The notes under the pieces were generated by a model that did no database searches, had not been told where the DNA came from, and worked only from the letters and a program-made list of their open reading frames with translations. Both the position numbers and the translations under genes were made by a program. Positions 1 to 9,266 of a stretch of DNA of 64,000 nt are shown here, in pieces. This DNA is from an uncultured Campylobacter sp. (GTDB taxonomy: Bacteria; Campylobacterota; Campylobacteria; Campylobacterales; Campylobacteraceae). The stretch's first letter is position 1; each line of letters begins with the position of its first letter. Location: contig NZ_CAURPW010000001.1 of the NCBI RefSeq assembly GCF_963526985.1, positions 216,125 to 280,124 of the forward strand. The letters are read 5' to 3'.

Positions 1-350
1 AAATTTATCCCGTTTTCGCGCGCGATCGCTCCTGCGGCGCCATTTGTGATACCAAGCTGTAGCCACAGTGTTTTCACGCTTTTTTTGACGGTGTCTTTTA
101 CTAGCTCGCTAGCAAACTCGCCCTTTCTAAACATCACGGCGATGTCGATATCTCCCTCTATTTGCATCAAATTTCTATAAACCTTGCGCCCTAAAATTTC
201 ATCAAATTTTGGATAGACGGGAAAAATATTAAATCCGCGCTCGATGAGAAATTTTGCCACCTCGTTGCTAGGTTCGCTCTCATCTGGACTAAGGCCCACG
301 ACCGCGATATTTTTAGCGGAGGATAAAATTTGCCTTAAGTCGCTAGGCAT
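1..350 (-). CDS. CoA-binding (YccU-type) protein, partial
   Basis: Incomplete: 116 codons from an ATG at 350 (complement) are visible and the C-terminus lies beyond the left edge. The N-terminal half has the Rossmann layout of the YccU CoA-binding family: strand and loop IAVVGLSPDESEPSNEVA at residues 15-32, the FPVYP turn at 43-47, and LWLQLGI at 95-101, a family hallmark. These are small cytoplasmic proteins that bind coenzyme A; their reaction is not established, so no enzymatic role is claimed. The start overlaps the last 8 nt of trmA, suggesting co-transcription. The family call is firm; the function is open. Confidence 0.85.
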   Translation of the reverse strand, partial: MPSDLRQILSSAKNIAVVGLSPDESEPSNEVAKFLIERGFNIFPVYPKFDEILGRKVYRNLMQIEGDIDIAVMFRKGEFASELVKDTVKKSVKTLWLQLGITNGAAGAIARENGIN

Positions 351-1464
351 TTTTACTCCTTAAAAGCACGCCGCACTCGATGTGAGCGGTGTTTGCAAAC
401 TGATCAAACACGGCAAATTTAACCGCCTCGTGCGTCGCGGCAAGCTGCGCTAGATCGCGTTTTAGACTTTGCGGCGAACAGGAGATATAGATGATATTTT
501 CGTAGTTTTTGATGAAATTTATCACGCTCTCATCAAGTCCCGCGCGCGGCGGATCGACCAAAACGTGCGAGAAGTCGTAGCTAAAGATATCAAGCTCTCT
601 TAAGCGGTTAAACTCGCGCTCGCGCCCAAACGCGCTCATTAGCTCCTCGGCGCTCATTCGTAAAAATTTAATGTTATCTACGCCGTTTAGCTCGCAGTTT
701 TTAAGAGCGTTTGCGATTGAGCTTTTAGATATCTCGGTCGCCAAAACGCGCTTAAATTTTTCCGCCATCGGGACGGTGAAGTTACCGTGTCCGCAGTAAA
801 GCTCGAGCAGATCCACGCCGCGCTCTACGCAGCCCTTTGCCCATGCGACCATCTTTTCGTTTACGGCGGTGTTGGGCTGGATAAAAGCTGCGTCGCCGAA
901 TGTAAATTTGTAAATTTTACCGCCGATATTTAGGCTTTCAAGCAAATTTAACTCGCCGCTTAGCAGCTTTTGCCCCTTTGCCCTTGCAGCGATCGTCACG
1001 CGGTAGCCCGCAAGCTCGCGCGCTAAATTTTCTATCTCGCCCTGCTCGACCTCGCCCAGACGCTTATGATAGAGCAGAGTCGCGAGCAAGCCGCTAGCAC
1101 ACGAGATAAACTCGGCGCCAAAAAGCCTCTCTTTTAAAATTTGATTTTTCATAAGCGCTTCAAGCAAACGCGGCATCAAATTTGCGATAGGGGCGGCTAC
1201 CTTTGGGCACTCATCTATCATGACGCGCCTGGTTTTAGCGCCGTACATCGTGTATCTTAGCTCCTCGCCGTCGCGCCAGATGCCAAACTCCGCTCTGGTG
1301 CGGTAAGCGGCCCTCTGCGATGCGAAAAACTCAAATTCGCCGCGGTAAAAGGGCTCAAATTCGCGCCTTATGAGATCTTTTTTAAATTCAACCTGCTCCT
1401 CATAAGGCATATCAAGAGTGCAACTACCGCATTCTCCTAGAAATTTACAAAATTTACCGGGCAA
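343..1464 (-). CDS. trmA: tRNA (uracil-5-)-methyltransferase TrmA
   Basis: Methylates U54 of the tRNA T-loop using SAM, in the cytoplasm. The 373 aa match the usual TrmA length (about 366). The RAEFGIWRDGEE segment (58-69) and FIQPNTAVN (194-202) are TrmA-like. The SAM loop is ELYCGHGNF (221-229), DPPRAGLD is at 304-311, the nucleophile is Cys329 in YISCSP, and the general base is Glu363 in HIECGVLL. Start is TTG, because an in-frame TAG lies ten codons upstream and no ATG intervenes; GAGGG precedes it. Unusually, Cys6, Cys12, Cys15 and Cys86 form the C-x5-C-x2-C...C pattern known from iron-sulfur RlmD, which E. coli TrmA lacks. The stop overlaps the CoA-binding gene. Confidence 0.93.
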   Translation of the reverse strand: MPGKFCKFLGECGSCTLDMPYEEQVEFKKDLIRREFEPFYRGEFEFFASQRAAYRTRAEFGIWRDGEELRYTMYGAKTRRVMIDECPKVAAPIANLMPRLLEALMKNQILKERLFGAEFISCASGLLATLLYHKRLGEVEQGEIENLARELAGYRVTIAARAKGQKLLSGELNLLESLNIGGKIYKFTFGDAAFIQPNTAVNEKMVAWAKGCVERGVDLLELYCGHGNFTVPMAEKFKRVLATEISKSSIANALKNCELNGVDNIKFLRMSAEELMSAFGREREFNRLRELDIFSYDFSHVLVDPPRAGLDESVINFIKNYENIIYISCSPQSLKRDLAQLAATHEAVKFAVFDQFANTAHIECGVLLRSKNA

Positions 1465-1466
1465 AT

Positions 1467-3170
1467 TTAAACCCTCTGCCCGACGAATCTAACTACTAAT
1501 GCCGTTACCAAAAGCCCAAACGGAAGCACTATCCAGACGCTTAGGCCAAGCGCGACCGGGAAATATCCCGCAAAAATACTAACCGCGCAAACCGTAAGCG
1601 CGTAAGGCATCTGAGTCTGGACGTGGTCGATGTGGTTACATCCTGCGCCCATGGATGAAAGTATCGTAGTATCCGAGATCGGCGAGCAGTGATCGCCAAA
1701 TATCGCGCCTGTTAAAACGGCTGAGATATTAACTATCATATACGCGTGTAAGGCGTCGCCCTCTAGTCCGCTATGCATGCCGACTGCATTAGCTAACGGT
1801 ATCGCAAGCGGCATCAAGATACCCATAGTGCCGTAGCTGGTGCCTGTAGAAAAGCTGATAAACGAACCCAGCATAAAAATAGCTGCCGGAAGGACAATCT
1901 TTGGCGTAGACTGCGAAAGCAGTTCGACTAGGTACCTAGAGGTGCCAAGCTCCTTGATAACCGAGCTAAGCGACCACGCAAGAAGCAAGATGATGATCGT
2001 AGTTATCATGGTTTTCCAGCCCTTGCCCCAGGTCTCTATCGCCTCGCGTACGGTTAAAATTTTCCTATAAACGGCCATAAATATCGCTACCACCGTAGCC
2101 AGTAAAGCCGACTGAAATAGCGCTACGGACGCATCGGCAGCGCCGAAAGTAGACTGAAACGCCTGAAACGAAAGCGGAGCGGCCTGCACAAGCGCAAACT
2201 CCGCCGCCTTGCTAGCATCCGTTTCCAGCGCGCTAAATCCGCTAAAGTAAAAACTAACGAACGCTCCTAAAATCAGCACCAAAAGCGGCACTACGGCGTT
2301 TGAGCTTTGTAGTTTGATATTTTCTTTGGGCTCTAGAGTTTTGTCTTCGACATCGTCTATGCGGGTATTTCCCGAGTGTAGCTCGCCCGCTCTAGCTCTG
2401 CGCTCGGCCTTTAGCATACCTGCAAATTCTCGCCCCATAAATGCGGTGCAGACGATAAAAAATAGCATGAAAAGATTGTAAAATCTATAAGGCATCGTCT
2501 CGACGAATATGCCAAACGCATTTATATTCGTTACGCCGATTTGACCGTAGCCGTCTTTGATCAGCGAGATCTCAAGCCCGACCCAAGTCGAAATGACCGC
2601 TAACCCGGCAACCGGCGCAGCCGTAGCGTCGATGATGAATGCTAGCTTTTCGCGGCTGACTTTAAATTTATCCGTTATCGGTCGCATGATCGGGCCCACG
2701 ATAAGGGAGTTCGCGTAGTCGTCGAAAAAGACAAAAAGCCCCATTACCCAGGTTGAAATTTGCGCCGAGACGCCTGTTTTTGCCTTTTTGCTTAGCCACA
2801 GCGCGACGGCTTTGGTTCCGCCCATTTTGGTGATGAGCGCGACCACGCCGCCGATACAAAGCACCTGAAGCACGATGCCTGCGTTCCAGCTGTCCGCGAG
2901 CGAATCCACCACTCGGCGTACGATATTTATAAACCCTTTAATAAAAGCATAAAACACGTTTGAATCCATAACGTTTATGAGAAACGTCCCGCTAAAAACG
3001 CCGATAAACAGCGACAAAACGACGTCTTTGGTGATAAACGCCAAAACTATCGCAACCACGGGCGGTATGAGCGTCCAGATACCGAAAATTTCGGCATTTT
3101 TTTTCGCTACTTCGGGATCTACGGCTAGCGCCAAGATCGGCAAAAGCGACAAAAATAAAATCTTTTTCAT
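1467..3170 (-). CDS. NhaC-family Na+/H+ antiporter
   Basis: Inner-membrane secondary transporter of the NhaC/ion-transporter superfamily, probably exchanging Na+ for H+. The 567 aa carry many hydrophobic segments. Family motifs seen are FDDYANSLIVGPIMRPITD, the following ATAAPVAGLAVISTWVG, FSTGTSYGTMGILMPLAIP, and FGDHCSPISDTTILSS with a downstream HVQTQMPYA. I place the start at the ATG at 3170, with AAGGAG just upstream, giving a signal-like MKKILFLSLLPILALA N-terminus. A longer frame to 3227 adds 19 polar residues with no ribosome site. It ends 2 nt before the trmA start. The exact ion is inferred from the family. Confidence 0.88.
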   Translation of the reverse strand: MKKILFLSLLPILALAVDPEVAKKNAEIFGIWTLIPPVVAIVLAFITKDVVLSLFIGVFSGTFLINVMDSNVFYAFIKGFINIVRRVVDSLADSWNAGIVLQVLCIGGVVALITKMGGTKAVALWLSKKAKTGVSAQISTWVMGLFVFFDDYANSLIVGPIMRPITDKFKVSREKLAFIIDATAAPVAGLAVISTWVGLEISLIKDGYGQIGVTNINAFGIFVETMPYRFYNLFMLFFIVCTAFMGREFAGMLKAERRARAGELHSGNTRIDDVEDKTLEPKENIKLQSSNAVVPLLVLILGAFVSFYFSGFSALETDASKAAEFALVQAAPLSFQAFQSTFGAADASVALFQSALLATVVAIFMAVYRKILTVREAIETWGKGWKTMITTIIILLLAWSLSSVIKELGTSRYLVELLSQSTPKIVLPAAIFMLGSFISFSTGTSYGTMGILMPLAIPLANAVGMHSGLEGDALHAYMIVNISAVLTGAIFGDHCSPISDTTILSSMGAGCNHIDHVQTQMPYALTVCAVSIFAGYFPVALGLSVWIVLPFGLLVTALVVRFVGQRV

Positions 3171-3643
3171 CAAAAACTCCTTTTTGTTTTTCGTCGGTTT
3201 AATCAAATTTTCCGCCCCGCGTGCCATCGGTCGGTATTTAAGGCGTAAATTTAGCTAAATGAGGCTTAAATTTTTGTTTTAAATTCGCTTATCGGTCAAA
3301 AATTTTAGCCCTTTATTAAAATCTTATGTTAAAAATGAAGCTTTTAGGTAAATTTTGCTTAGAGCGGCGCCGAGCAGTAAATTTAAATTTACTCGTAGTT
3401 TAGATTTTGCGGTAAATTTTAGCTTTGATTTATCGGTCAAAATTTGGTATTTATCGAGCCGCGCGTCATTTGCACGAAAGAAAGTTAAATTTAGATTTTG
3501 TTTCAAGCTTGAGATGGCTGGGGCAATGTAAATGCAGCCTCGCTTCCGCTACTCAAATTTGAGATCAGGAGTAAATTTAGGATTAAATTTGACTAAAAAC
3601 AGCTAAATTTAACCCTAAAATCCGCAAATTTAACGCCAAAAAC
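3171..3643. repeat. Gene-free AAATTT-rich intergenic stretch
   Basis: About 470 bp without a convincing gene. It is dense in AAATTT and its variants (for example near 3268, 3340, 3380, 3412, 3487, 3570 and 3610). Short open frames here are translations of that word and have no ribosome site or family resemblance. The phrase TTATCGGTCAAAA occurs twice (around 3290 and 3429). Any nhaC promoter should lie here, but I cannot place one. Confidence 0.55.
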
Positions 3644-4390
3644 CTACTTTTTCTCGATAAAAAGCCCGGCCCAAGTCTGCTGCGTCGCCATTGCTTCGAC
3701 GACGTTGATATTGACGCGGTGAGGCATATTTAGGCAGTTTAGCACGATCTGCGCGATATCCTCGGCCGTGATGTACTCTACACCTTCGTAAACAGCGTCG
3801 GCCTTAGCCTTATCGCCGCCGAAGCGAACCTCGCTAAACTCGGTCTTGCAGATGCCAGGAGCTATCTCGGTCACGCGTATGCCGGTACCGCGGATGTCGT
3901 TGCGTAGGTTTCTGCTAAACTGCTTTACAAACGCCTTGCTCGCGCCGTAAACGTGACTGCCCGGATACGGCCATGCGCCCGCGGTCGAGCCTAGATTAAA
4001 GATATAGCCGCTCTTTCGCGAGATCATGAGGGGCAAAACGGCCTTGGTCGAGTATAAAAAGCCCTTAATGTTGGTATCGACCATCGTCTCAAAATCCTCG
4101 ATGCTAGTCTCCGCCGCGCCTTCAAGCCCCAGCGCTAGGCCTGCGTTATTTACGAGCACTTCGATATCGCGAAACTCCTGCGGTAAATTTGCCACGCCGT
4201 CAAAAACCGCCTTTTTATCGCGGATGTCGGCGACGATGATATGCGTATTTCCAAGCTGTTTAGCTAAGGCCTCGAGCCTTTCCTTGCGGCGAGCGAGCGC
4301 TACGATCTTGTAGCCTTCGCGGCTCAGCATCCTAGCTATCGCTTCGCCAAAACCCGACGTAGCTCCCGTGATAAAAGCCGTTCCTTTCAT
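3644..4390 (-). CDS. SDR oxidoreductase, YdfG-like
   Basis: Classical short-chain dehydrogenase of 248 aa. The N-terminal NADP motif is TGATSGFG (8-15), NNAG follows near residue 86, the catalytic Ser lies in LGSTAGAWPYPG, and Tyr-x3-Lys is YGASK. Arginines after the first beta-alpha unit (ALARRKERL) favour NADPH. Overall it resembles YdfG, an NADP-dependent dehydrogenase of 3-hydroxy acids such as serine or malonic semialdehyde in E. coli; the substrate here is inferred. The ATG has AAGGAG at good spacing. It lies 9 nt after the ankyrin gene stop, so is probably in the same transcript. Confidence 0.88.
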   Translation of the reverse strand: MKGTAFITGATSGFGEAIARMLSREGYKIVALARRKERLEALAKQLGNTHIIVADIRDKKAVFDGVANLPQEFRDIEVLVNNAGLALGLEGAAETSIEDFETMVDTNIKGFLYSTKAVLPLMISRKSGYIFNLGSTAGAWPYPGSHVYGASKAFVKQFSRNLRNDIRGTGIRVTEIAPGICKTEFSEVRFGGDKAKADAVYEGVEYITAEDIAQIVLNCLNMPHRVNINVVEAMATQQTWAGLFIEKK

Positions 4391-4399
4391 ATTTTCTCC

Positions 4400-5611
4400 T
4401 TATTCGGTGATCAAATTTGACTCAAGCCCCATCGCCCTTAGATACTGCGCGTTGATCTCTTTTTTACCGATGATCGCGTAGTCTAGGGCGTTTAGTCCGT
4501 TATCATCAACTGCCTGCACGTCCGCGCCGTTATCTACCAAAAGCTGCAATATCTCCACATCAGCCGCCCCCGCCGCGCTCATCAGTACGCTTTTTGACGC
4601 CGCGTCAAAGTCGCAGAGTTTCACGAAGCTCGGCAGTTGGACGCTCAAATTTGAGCTATAGGCAAGCTTCGTGCTCACGTCTATCAGCCTTTTGTTTACC
4701 AGCGCTCCGTTTTTGAGCAGAAATTTGACCAAATTTATGTCGTTTAGCTGTACGGCCTTAAAAAGCGGAGTGATACCGAGCAGATTTTCGTAGTTTACGT
4801 CCGCTCCGCTAGAAACCAGGAGCTTTACGTTATTTAAATTTTTAAGAGCGAAAAACAGCGGACTCTCAAAGCCGTAGTTTAAATTTACCCCCGCACGCAA
4901 AAACTCTCTTATCACGTCCTCGCTTTTTTCGTAAAGAAGCGCGGCGTTAAAGGCGTTTTGTAGCGAGGCTTGCGACACGGCGCCAGAATATATCGCCTCA
5001 TTTATGCCGTATTTTGTAAAGGTCGGGTCGCTAACTTTTCTCGCAAGCTCATCCATATCGCCGTTTTGCAGAGTCGCGGCGGCAAATTTTAAAAACTCGT
5101 TTGCGACCTTTGAAGCATAATAAATCGCGCTGCCTTCGTCTATTTTGAAATTTGATTTGTAGTAGTTTACCAGCAGCCCCAAGACGGCGTTGTAGTCTTT
5201 GTTAAAGTCCTTAAAAACCGTGAAGTTACTTAAACTTTGATGTCCCCAGTAGCGAAGCCTGGCTCTGTTTTGCGATACGAGTTTTTCGTATTCGTCTGGA
5301 CTCTCTAGCTCTTTGGCGTAAATTTCGGGCGCATAGGAGGCTTTTAGTATCTTAAATTTAAACTCGTTTAAATTTTTAGTCGCTAAATTTCCGACGCAAG
5401 CAAGGCTTTCGGCGCGGATCTTTTGAGCGGCCGAGAGTAAAATTTGAGCCTCTTTTATCCCTAGGATAGAGTCATTGCAGCTTGGCTCAAATTCTCCCGA
5501 AAATGTTAAATTTTGAGAGAAAAATCGCTGCTTTTCGGCCAAAGCATCATCACAGCTAAAATCTGCAAAAACAAAAGAAAATGACAAAAATATCGGCAAA
5601 ATAAATCTCAT
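4400..5611 (-). CDS. Exported ankyrin-repeat protein
   Basis: 403 aa with an N-terminal signal peptide (MRFILPIFLSFSFVFA, probably cleaved after FA) and ankyrin repeats in the C-terminal half. Repeat signatures seen are GVNLNYGFESPLFFAL, SGADVNYENLLGITPLFKA, NDINLVKFLLKNGALVN and, near the end, LQLLVDNGADVQAVDDNGL. The N-terminal 200 residues match no family I recognise. Ankyrin repeats bind other proteins; a periplasmic scaffold or inhibitor is a guess. An in-frame TTG four codons upstream exists, but the ATG at 5611 has AGG at correct spacing. A 63-nt gap separates it from the HIT gene upstream. Confidence 0.82.
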   Translation of the reverse strand: MRFILPIFLSFSFVFADFSCDDALAEKQRFFSQNLTFSGEFEPSCNDSILGIKEAQILLSAAQKIRAESLACVGNLATKNLNEFKFKILKASYAPEIYAKELESPDEYEKLVSQNRARLRYWGHQSLSNFTVFKDFNKDYNAVLGLLVNYYKSNFKIDEGSAIYYASKVANEFLKFAAATLQNGDMDELARKVSDPTFTKYGINEAIYSGAVSQASLQNAFNAALLYEKSEDVIREFLRAGVNLNYGFESPLFFALKNLNNVKLLVSSGADVNYENLLGITPLFKAVQLNDINLVKFLLKNGALVNKRLIDVSTKLAYSSNLSVQLPSFVKLCDFDAASKSVLMSAAGAADVEILQLLVDNGADVQAVDDNGLNALDYAIIGKKEINAQYLRAMGLESNLITE

Positions 5612-5674
5612 CGTATGCCTCAATATCTTTTAATTTTAATAATTCTACCAAAAAATAATTTGGTAAAAATAAAT

Positions 5675-6172
5675 TTACCGCTCATTAAAGCAAACGTCCG
5701 CAAACGCGGCTTTTAGCTTCTCGTAAAGCGGAGTAAAAGGCACGCCGTTTACGCGCACCTCGGCGATAGACGTGATAAAGTTCGTATCTCCGCTCCATCG
5801 CGGCACTAGATGATAGTGTACGTGCTCTGCGATACCCGCACCCCCTGCTTTGCCTAGATTCATCCCGATATTTACGCCCGCCGCGTTTAGTTCGCGTTTT
5901 AAAATTTTCACGCCCTCGCGCACATAAGCGCTCATCTCCGACCACGTCTGCTCGTCTAGGCTTTCGATATTATCGGTGTGCACGTAAGGTATCACCATAA
6001 AGTGCCCTGGCGTATACGGGTAGAGATTCATGATCCCAAAACACCGCTTTGCGCGGAACAAAACGCCAGTCTGGGCGTCTTTTTCGGGATGATTTACGAC
6101 GTTGCAAAAGACGCAGCCCTGCTCCTTTTTACCGAAATATTCGCTCCTCCACGGCGCGCAAATGTGATCCAT
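5675..6172 (-). CDS. HIT-family nucleotide hydrolase/phosphorylase
   Basis: 165-aa histidine-triad protein. The triad is H117-x-H119-x-H121 in EHVHYHLVP. The fold-typical GHFMVIPYVH (56-65) precedes it, and a CVFC pair at 20-23 is common in zinc-carrying HIT members. The family cleaves or phosphorolyses nucleoside-phosphate links such as Ap4A or AMP conjugates; the layout is closest to the Ap4A phosphorylase-like branch, which is inference. Its ATG sits 1 nt after the trpC stop, so the two are almost certainly co-translated. The trpC-HIT order is also that of C. jejuni, from memory. Confidence 0.9.
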   Translation of the reverse strand: MDHICAPWRSEYFGKKEQGCVFCNVVNHPEKDAQTGVLFRAKRCFGIMNLYPYTPGHFMVIPYVHTDNIESLDEQTWSEMSAYVREGVKILKRELNAAGVNIGMNLGKAGGAGIAEHVHYHLVPRWSGDTNFITSIAEVRVNGVPFTPLYEKLKAAFADVCFNER

Positions 6173-6173
6173 C

Positions 6174-6959
6174 CTAGCCCTCCTTTACGGTTTTTACGGC
6201 TTTTGCCAAGTCCTCTTGCCTCATAAAATGCTCGCCTATCAAAAACGCGTCGGCTCCTTGCGCATGAAGCTCTTTTAGCTGTGAATGCTCGTAGATACCG
6301 CTTTCGGCGACGATGACGCTTACATTTTTGATTTTAGAAAACAGCTTCTCGCAAAGGCTCATATCCATCTCAAACGTGCTTAAATTTCGGTGATTTACCC
6401 CGACTATCTTTGCGCGTGCGAAATTTGACTTTTCTACGTCCTCTTCATCGTGCGTCTCCACTAGTGCCTCAAGCCCTAAAGAGCGCGCATAATCAAGCAG
6501 CCGCTTTAACTCGCCCGCGCTAAGAGCCTTTGCGATAAGCAAGATAAAGTCGGCTCCGTAAACGAGCGCTTCTAAAATTTGATACTCGTCTACGATAAAA
6601 TCCTTGCGAAGTAGCGGTAGCGAGCTTGCCTGTCTGATAGCGGCTAGATATTCTAAATTTCCTTTAAAAAAATGCGGCTCGGTTAGAACCGAGATAGCGT
6701 TTGCGCCGCCCTTTTCATACTCTTTGGCTATCTCTACGGGCGCGAAATTTTGCCTTATCAGCCCCTTGCTAGGGCTTGCTTTTTTGACCTCGGCGATAAT
6801 GCGATACGGCTCGTCTGAGCTGCTTTTTAGCGCTTTTGCCGCATCTTTTATCTCGCGAGGATTTTTGGCCGCGAGCTCTTGAAGCTTTTCAAAAGGCGTT
6901 TGCGATTTTCGTGGCGCCAAGTCCTCTTTAGTTCGTTCGATTATCTGATCTAGTATCAT
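6174..6959 (-). CDS. trpC: Indole-3-glycerol phosphate synthase
   Basis: Converts 1-(2-carboxyphenylamino)-1-deoxyribulose 5-phosphate to indole-3-glycerol phosphate, the fourth step of tryptophan synthesis. The 261-aa stand-alone TIM barrel is normal for the monofunctional enzyme. Motifs: [13 protein letters not shown] (catalytic Lys), [25 protein letters not shown] and VAESGI, with a [11 protein letters not shown] phosphate end. It overlaps the upstream TPR gene by ATGA (4 nt) and abuts the HIT gene. No other trp gene is in the window, so the pathway genes are scattered. Confidence 0.96.
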   Translation of the reverse strand: MILDQIIERTKEDLAPRKSQTPFEKLQELAAKNPREIKDAAKALKSSSDEPYRIIAEVKKASPSKGLIRQNFAPVEIAKEYEKGGANAISVLTEPHFFKGNLEYLAAIRQASSLPLLRKDFIVDEYQILEALVYGADFILLIAKALSAGELKRLLDYARSLGLEALVETHDEEDVEKSNFARAKIVGVNHRNLSTFEMDMSLCEKLFSKIKNVSVIVAESGIYEHSQLKELHAQGADAFLIGEHFMRQEDLAKAVKTVKEG

Positions 6960-8221
6960 TTTTTACCCTTTTTTAGGCACTCTTTGATAGCGTTTATGTG
7001 CTCTTTACCTTCGGGCGAATTTACAAATTCCTCGTTATGAAGAGTTTGCCTCATTATCTCGTCGGCTTTTTTACACTCGCCAAGCTTATAGTATCCCCAC
7101 GCTAGCGAGTCTAGATAAAACACAGATCCGGGCTCTAGCTCAAGGGCTTTATTTACCAGATCTATCCCCTTTTTCGCGTCTATATCGTGGTCGATGAGTA
7201 GGTAGCCGTAGTAGTTTAGGTATAGAGCGTTATTTAGCTTTACGGCCGATTTTTCAAAGTTATTTACGACTTGTTTGAGGCTATCTTTATCTATCTTTTT
7301 AGTTTGTTTATTTGTGTCTCTTTCGTATTGATATATCGCCATTTTGGCTTGATATTCGAGATTAAAGCTCTTATCAAAGGCCTCCTGCGCCTTTTTATAA
7401 GCCTTAGCAAAATCCCCCGTCGCGGCGTAAAGATCCATCAGAGCATCGTCGTTGTAGGAGTATTTTTGCAAAAATTTGATCGCACCGTCGTAGTTTTTTT
7501 GATAGACATAGACGCCAAGTGCTTTTTCGAGATAGGTTTTTTCTCTAGTCGCTTCAAAAAGCCCCTCGTAAACATCGATCATATCGGAGTAGCGGCCGTC
7601 TTGCGCATAGATATCAACTAGCGCCGTGCAGGTCTCGACCTCGCAGCCGTCTATACGGCGCGAGCTCTCTAGGTACCTGATCGCCTCTTTTTTGTCGTTC
7701 ATTTTATTGTACAAAAGATCGACTATTCGCAGTAGATTTTCCACGCTTCTATCTAGCTCGTATGCGCGCTCTAGCTCGCCCAAGGCGGCTTTGTTGTCGT
7801 TTTGCATCGAGTAGACGGCAGAGAGCATGACGTGGTTTTTGGAGATGTCTTCTTTTTTTACGAGCTCTTTCATTATCTTTGCGGCTTCGTCTAGTTTGTT
7901 TTCGCTCATCAAATTTGCGCCCTGTATGCGAAGTACGTCCACGTCGTCTTTTAGCACTTTTTGGCTGAGCGCTAAAATGCTTTTAAAATTTACGTTTTTA
8001 GAAAAAAACGCAAGTCTTAGCGCTTCTTTTAGATAGTCCGTGTTTTTGGTTTTTTCGTAAAGCTGCTCGTAAAGCTCGGTCGCCTCGTCATGCTTAGCGT
8101 TTTCGACCGCCATTAGCGCTTTGATAACGTATAAATTCTCGTTAAAGTCCTCTTTAGCGGTAGCAAAACAAACAAGCAAAGCCGCCAAAATAAATTTTAA
8201 AATCGCTTTATTCCCGCGCAT
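6956..8221 (-). CDS. Exported TPR-repeat protein
   Basis: 421 aa. An N-terminal hydrophobic signal (residues 8-22, ending CFATA) is followed by helical tetratricopeptide-type repeats across most of the protein, for example [49 protein letters not shown] and, near the end, [18 protein letters not shown]. It is probably periplasmic or membrane-attached through protein-protein contacts. The Cys in the signal is not in a good lipobox. It sits between a YkgJ gene (25-nt overlap) and trpC (4-nt overlap), an order shared with C. jejuni. The cellular partner is unknown. Confidence 0.85.
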   Translation of the reverse strand: MRGNKAILKFILAALLVCFATAKEDFNENLYVIKALMAVENAKHDEATELYEQLYEKTKNTDYLKEALRLAFFSKNVNFKSILALSQKVLKDDVDVLRIQGANLMSENKLDEAAKIMKELVKKEDISKNHVMLSAVYSMQNDNKAALGELERAYELDRSVENLLRIVDLLYNKMNDKKEAIRYLESSRRIDGCEVETCTALVDIYAQDGRYSDMIDVYEGLFEATREKTYLEKALGVYVYQKNYDGAIKFLQKYSYNDDALMDLYAATGDFAKAYKKAQEAFDKSFNLEYQAKMAIYQYERDTNKQTKKIDKDSLKQVVNNFEKSAVKLNNALYLNYYGYLLIDHDIDAKKGIDLVNKALELEPGSVFYLDSLAWGYYKLGECKKADEIMRQTLHNEEFVNSPEGKEHINAIKECLKKGKK

Positions 8222-8574
8222 TCTTTCTCCAATTCATTGATTTTATCCTTAAAATAGTCCCAAAACGGAAAGGTGCGGCACTGGCTCGGGCGAAAGTCGT
8301 AAACCGAGCAGTTTTTTGCCGTTTCGTCAAAAAATACGCACGCAAATCCGCCCTCATAGGGCTTTTCTTTGAGGCTAAATTTGTATCCGAATTTATCTAA
8401 AAATCGCGATCTAAAATCATCCTCGCTTATTTTTAAATGTTCCGCCAGCGCCGAAATTTCAGCCGAGCTTATCCATATATAGCCGCTTTCTCCCGTGCAG
8501 CATTTGCCGCCGCACCGCTCGCATTTGCTAGCGTCAAATTCATAACTAAAGCCGCTTTGTCTTAGCAAATTCAC
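8197..8574 (-). CDS. YkgJ-family cysteine-cluster protein
   Basis: 125-aa cytoplasmic protein of the YkgJ/UPF0153 family, thought to bind zinc or an Fe-S cluster through conserved cysteines. The pattern C18-x2-C21-x3-C25-C26 is followed by C79, C89 and C99 (FRPSQCRTFPFW is the characteristic closing motif). The biochemical role of the family is not known. Translation starts at GTG (8574), which overlaps the stop of the preceding methyltransferase as GTGA; AAGGA lies upstream. Its 3' end overlaps the TPR gene by 25 nt. Confidence 0.86.
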   Translation of the reverse strand: MNLLRQSGFSYEFDASKCERCGGKCCTGESGYIWISSAEISALAEHLKISEDDFRSRFLDKFGYKFSLKEKPYEGGFACVFFDETAKNCSVYDFRPSQCRTFPFWDYFKDKINELEKECAGIKRF

Positions 8575-9266
8575 TCCGCCGCGTCCTTGCTTTGCATATT
8601 TGCCGCAGCAAAAATTTGGGCCGCTTTTTTGCTATAAACTCCGCCTTCAAAAACGAAAATCGCAGGCAAAATTTGAGCTAAGGATTTTGAGCTTTTTTTA
8701 GCTTCGATGAGCGCTAAATTTGCCGCGGCGTCTGCTTTTGGATGCACGAAGCAAAGCCTGGTAAGCGTAAATTTAAACTCGCTCAAACAAAGCAAAATTT
8801 CAGCTAGGCGCTTAGCGTCGTAACAAAAGCTAAAAACTCCGCGCGGCTTTAGGAGCGAATTTGCCCTACCTACAAGCTCTCTAAGGGGCAAATTTTCGCT
8901 GTATCTAGCGGTGCGAAGGTGTTCGTTCTCACTTTTTTTCGCGCCGTCGTGATAAAAAGGCGGGTTTGAGACGATGAGATCATATCTTTTTTCGCTCTTA
9001 AATTTAGCAAGATCAGCCGTTATAAACTCGGCTTCAAGCCCGTTTTGGCTAGCGTTTGCGGCGGCTAAATTTACGTTAGCTTCTAAAATATCGAGTAAGC
9101 TAAGCGAAATTTTAGGAAAATCGCGCTTTAAAAGCAGTCCCAAAACCCCGCTACCGCAGCCAACGTCTAGCACCTCGCCGCGCACTCCGCCCTCACGGAT
9201 GAAGTCGTACAAAAACATCGTGTCGCTGTTGTAGCGGTAGCCGTTTTTAGGCTGAGTGATTATCAT
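8571..9266 (-). CDS. TrmN6-like N6-adenine methyltransferase
   Basis: 231-aa class I SAM methyltransferase. SAM loop DVGCGSG is at 34-40, and the NPPFY motif (101-105) marks an exocyclic-amine methylase. The start QPKNGYRYNSDTMFLYDF resembles TrmN6 (YfiC), which makes m6A37 in tRNA-Val in E. coli. The same motif occurs in other N6/N5 methylases, so the tRNA substrate is inference. It is embedded in a tightly overlapping series: 4 nt with the upstream coiled-coil gene and 4 nt with YkgJ downstream. Confidence 0.85.
   Translation of the reverse strand: MIITQPKNGYRYNSDTMFLYDFIREGGVRGEVLDVGCGSGVLGLLLKRDFPKISLSLLDILEANVNLAAANASQNGLEAEFITADLAKFKSEKRYDLIVSNPPFYHDGAKKSENEHLRTARYSENLPLRELVGRANSLLKPRGVFSFCYDAKRLAEILLCLSEFKFTLTRLCFVHPKADAAANLALIEAKKSSKSLAQILPAIFVFEGGVYSKKAAQIFAAANMQSKDAAE

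Noticed and set aside
3324..3506. Small gene in the nhaC-SDR gap
   Set aside because: The product is Lys/Leu/Asn/Phe from AAATTT words and has no start context.
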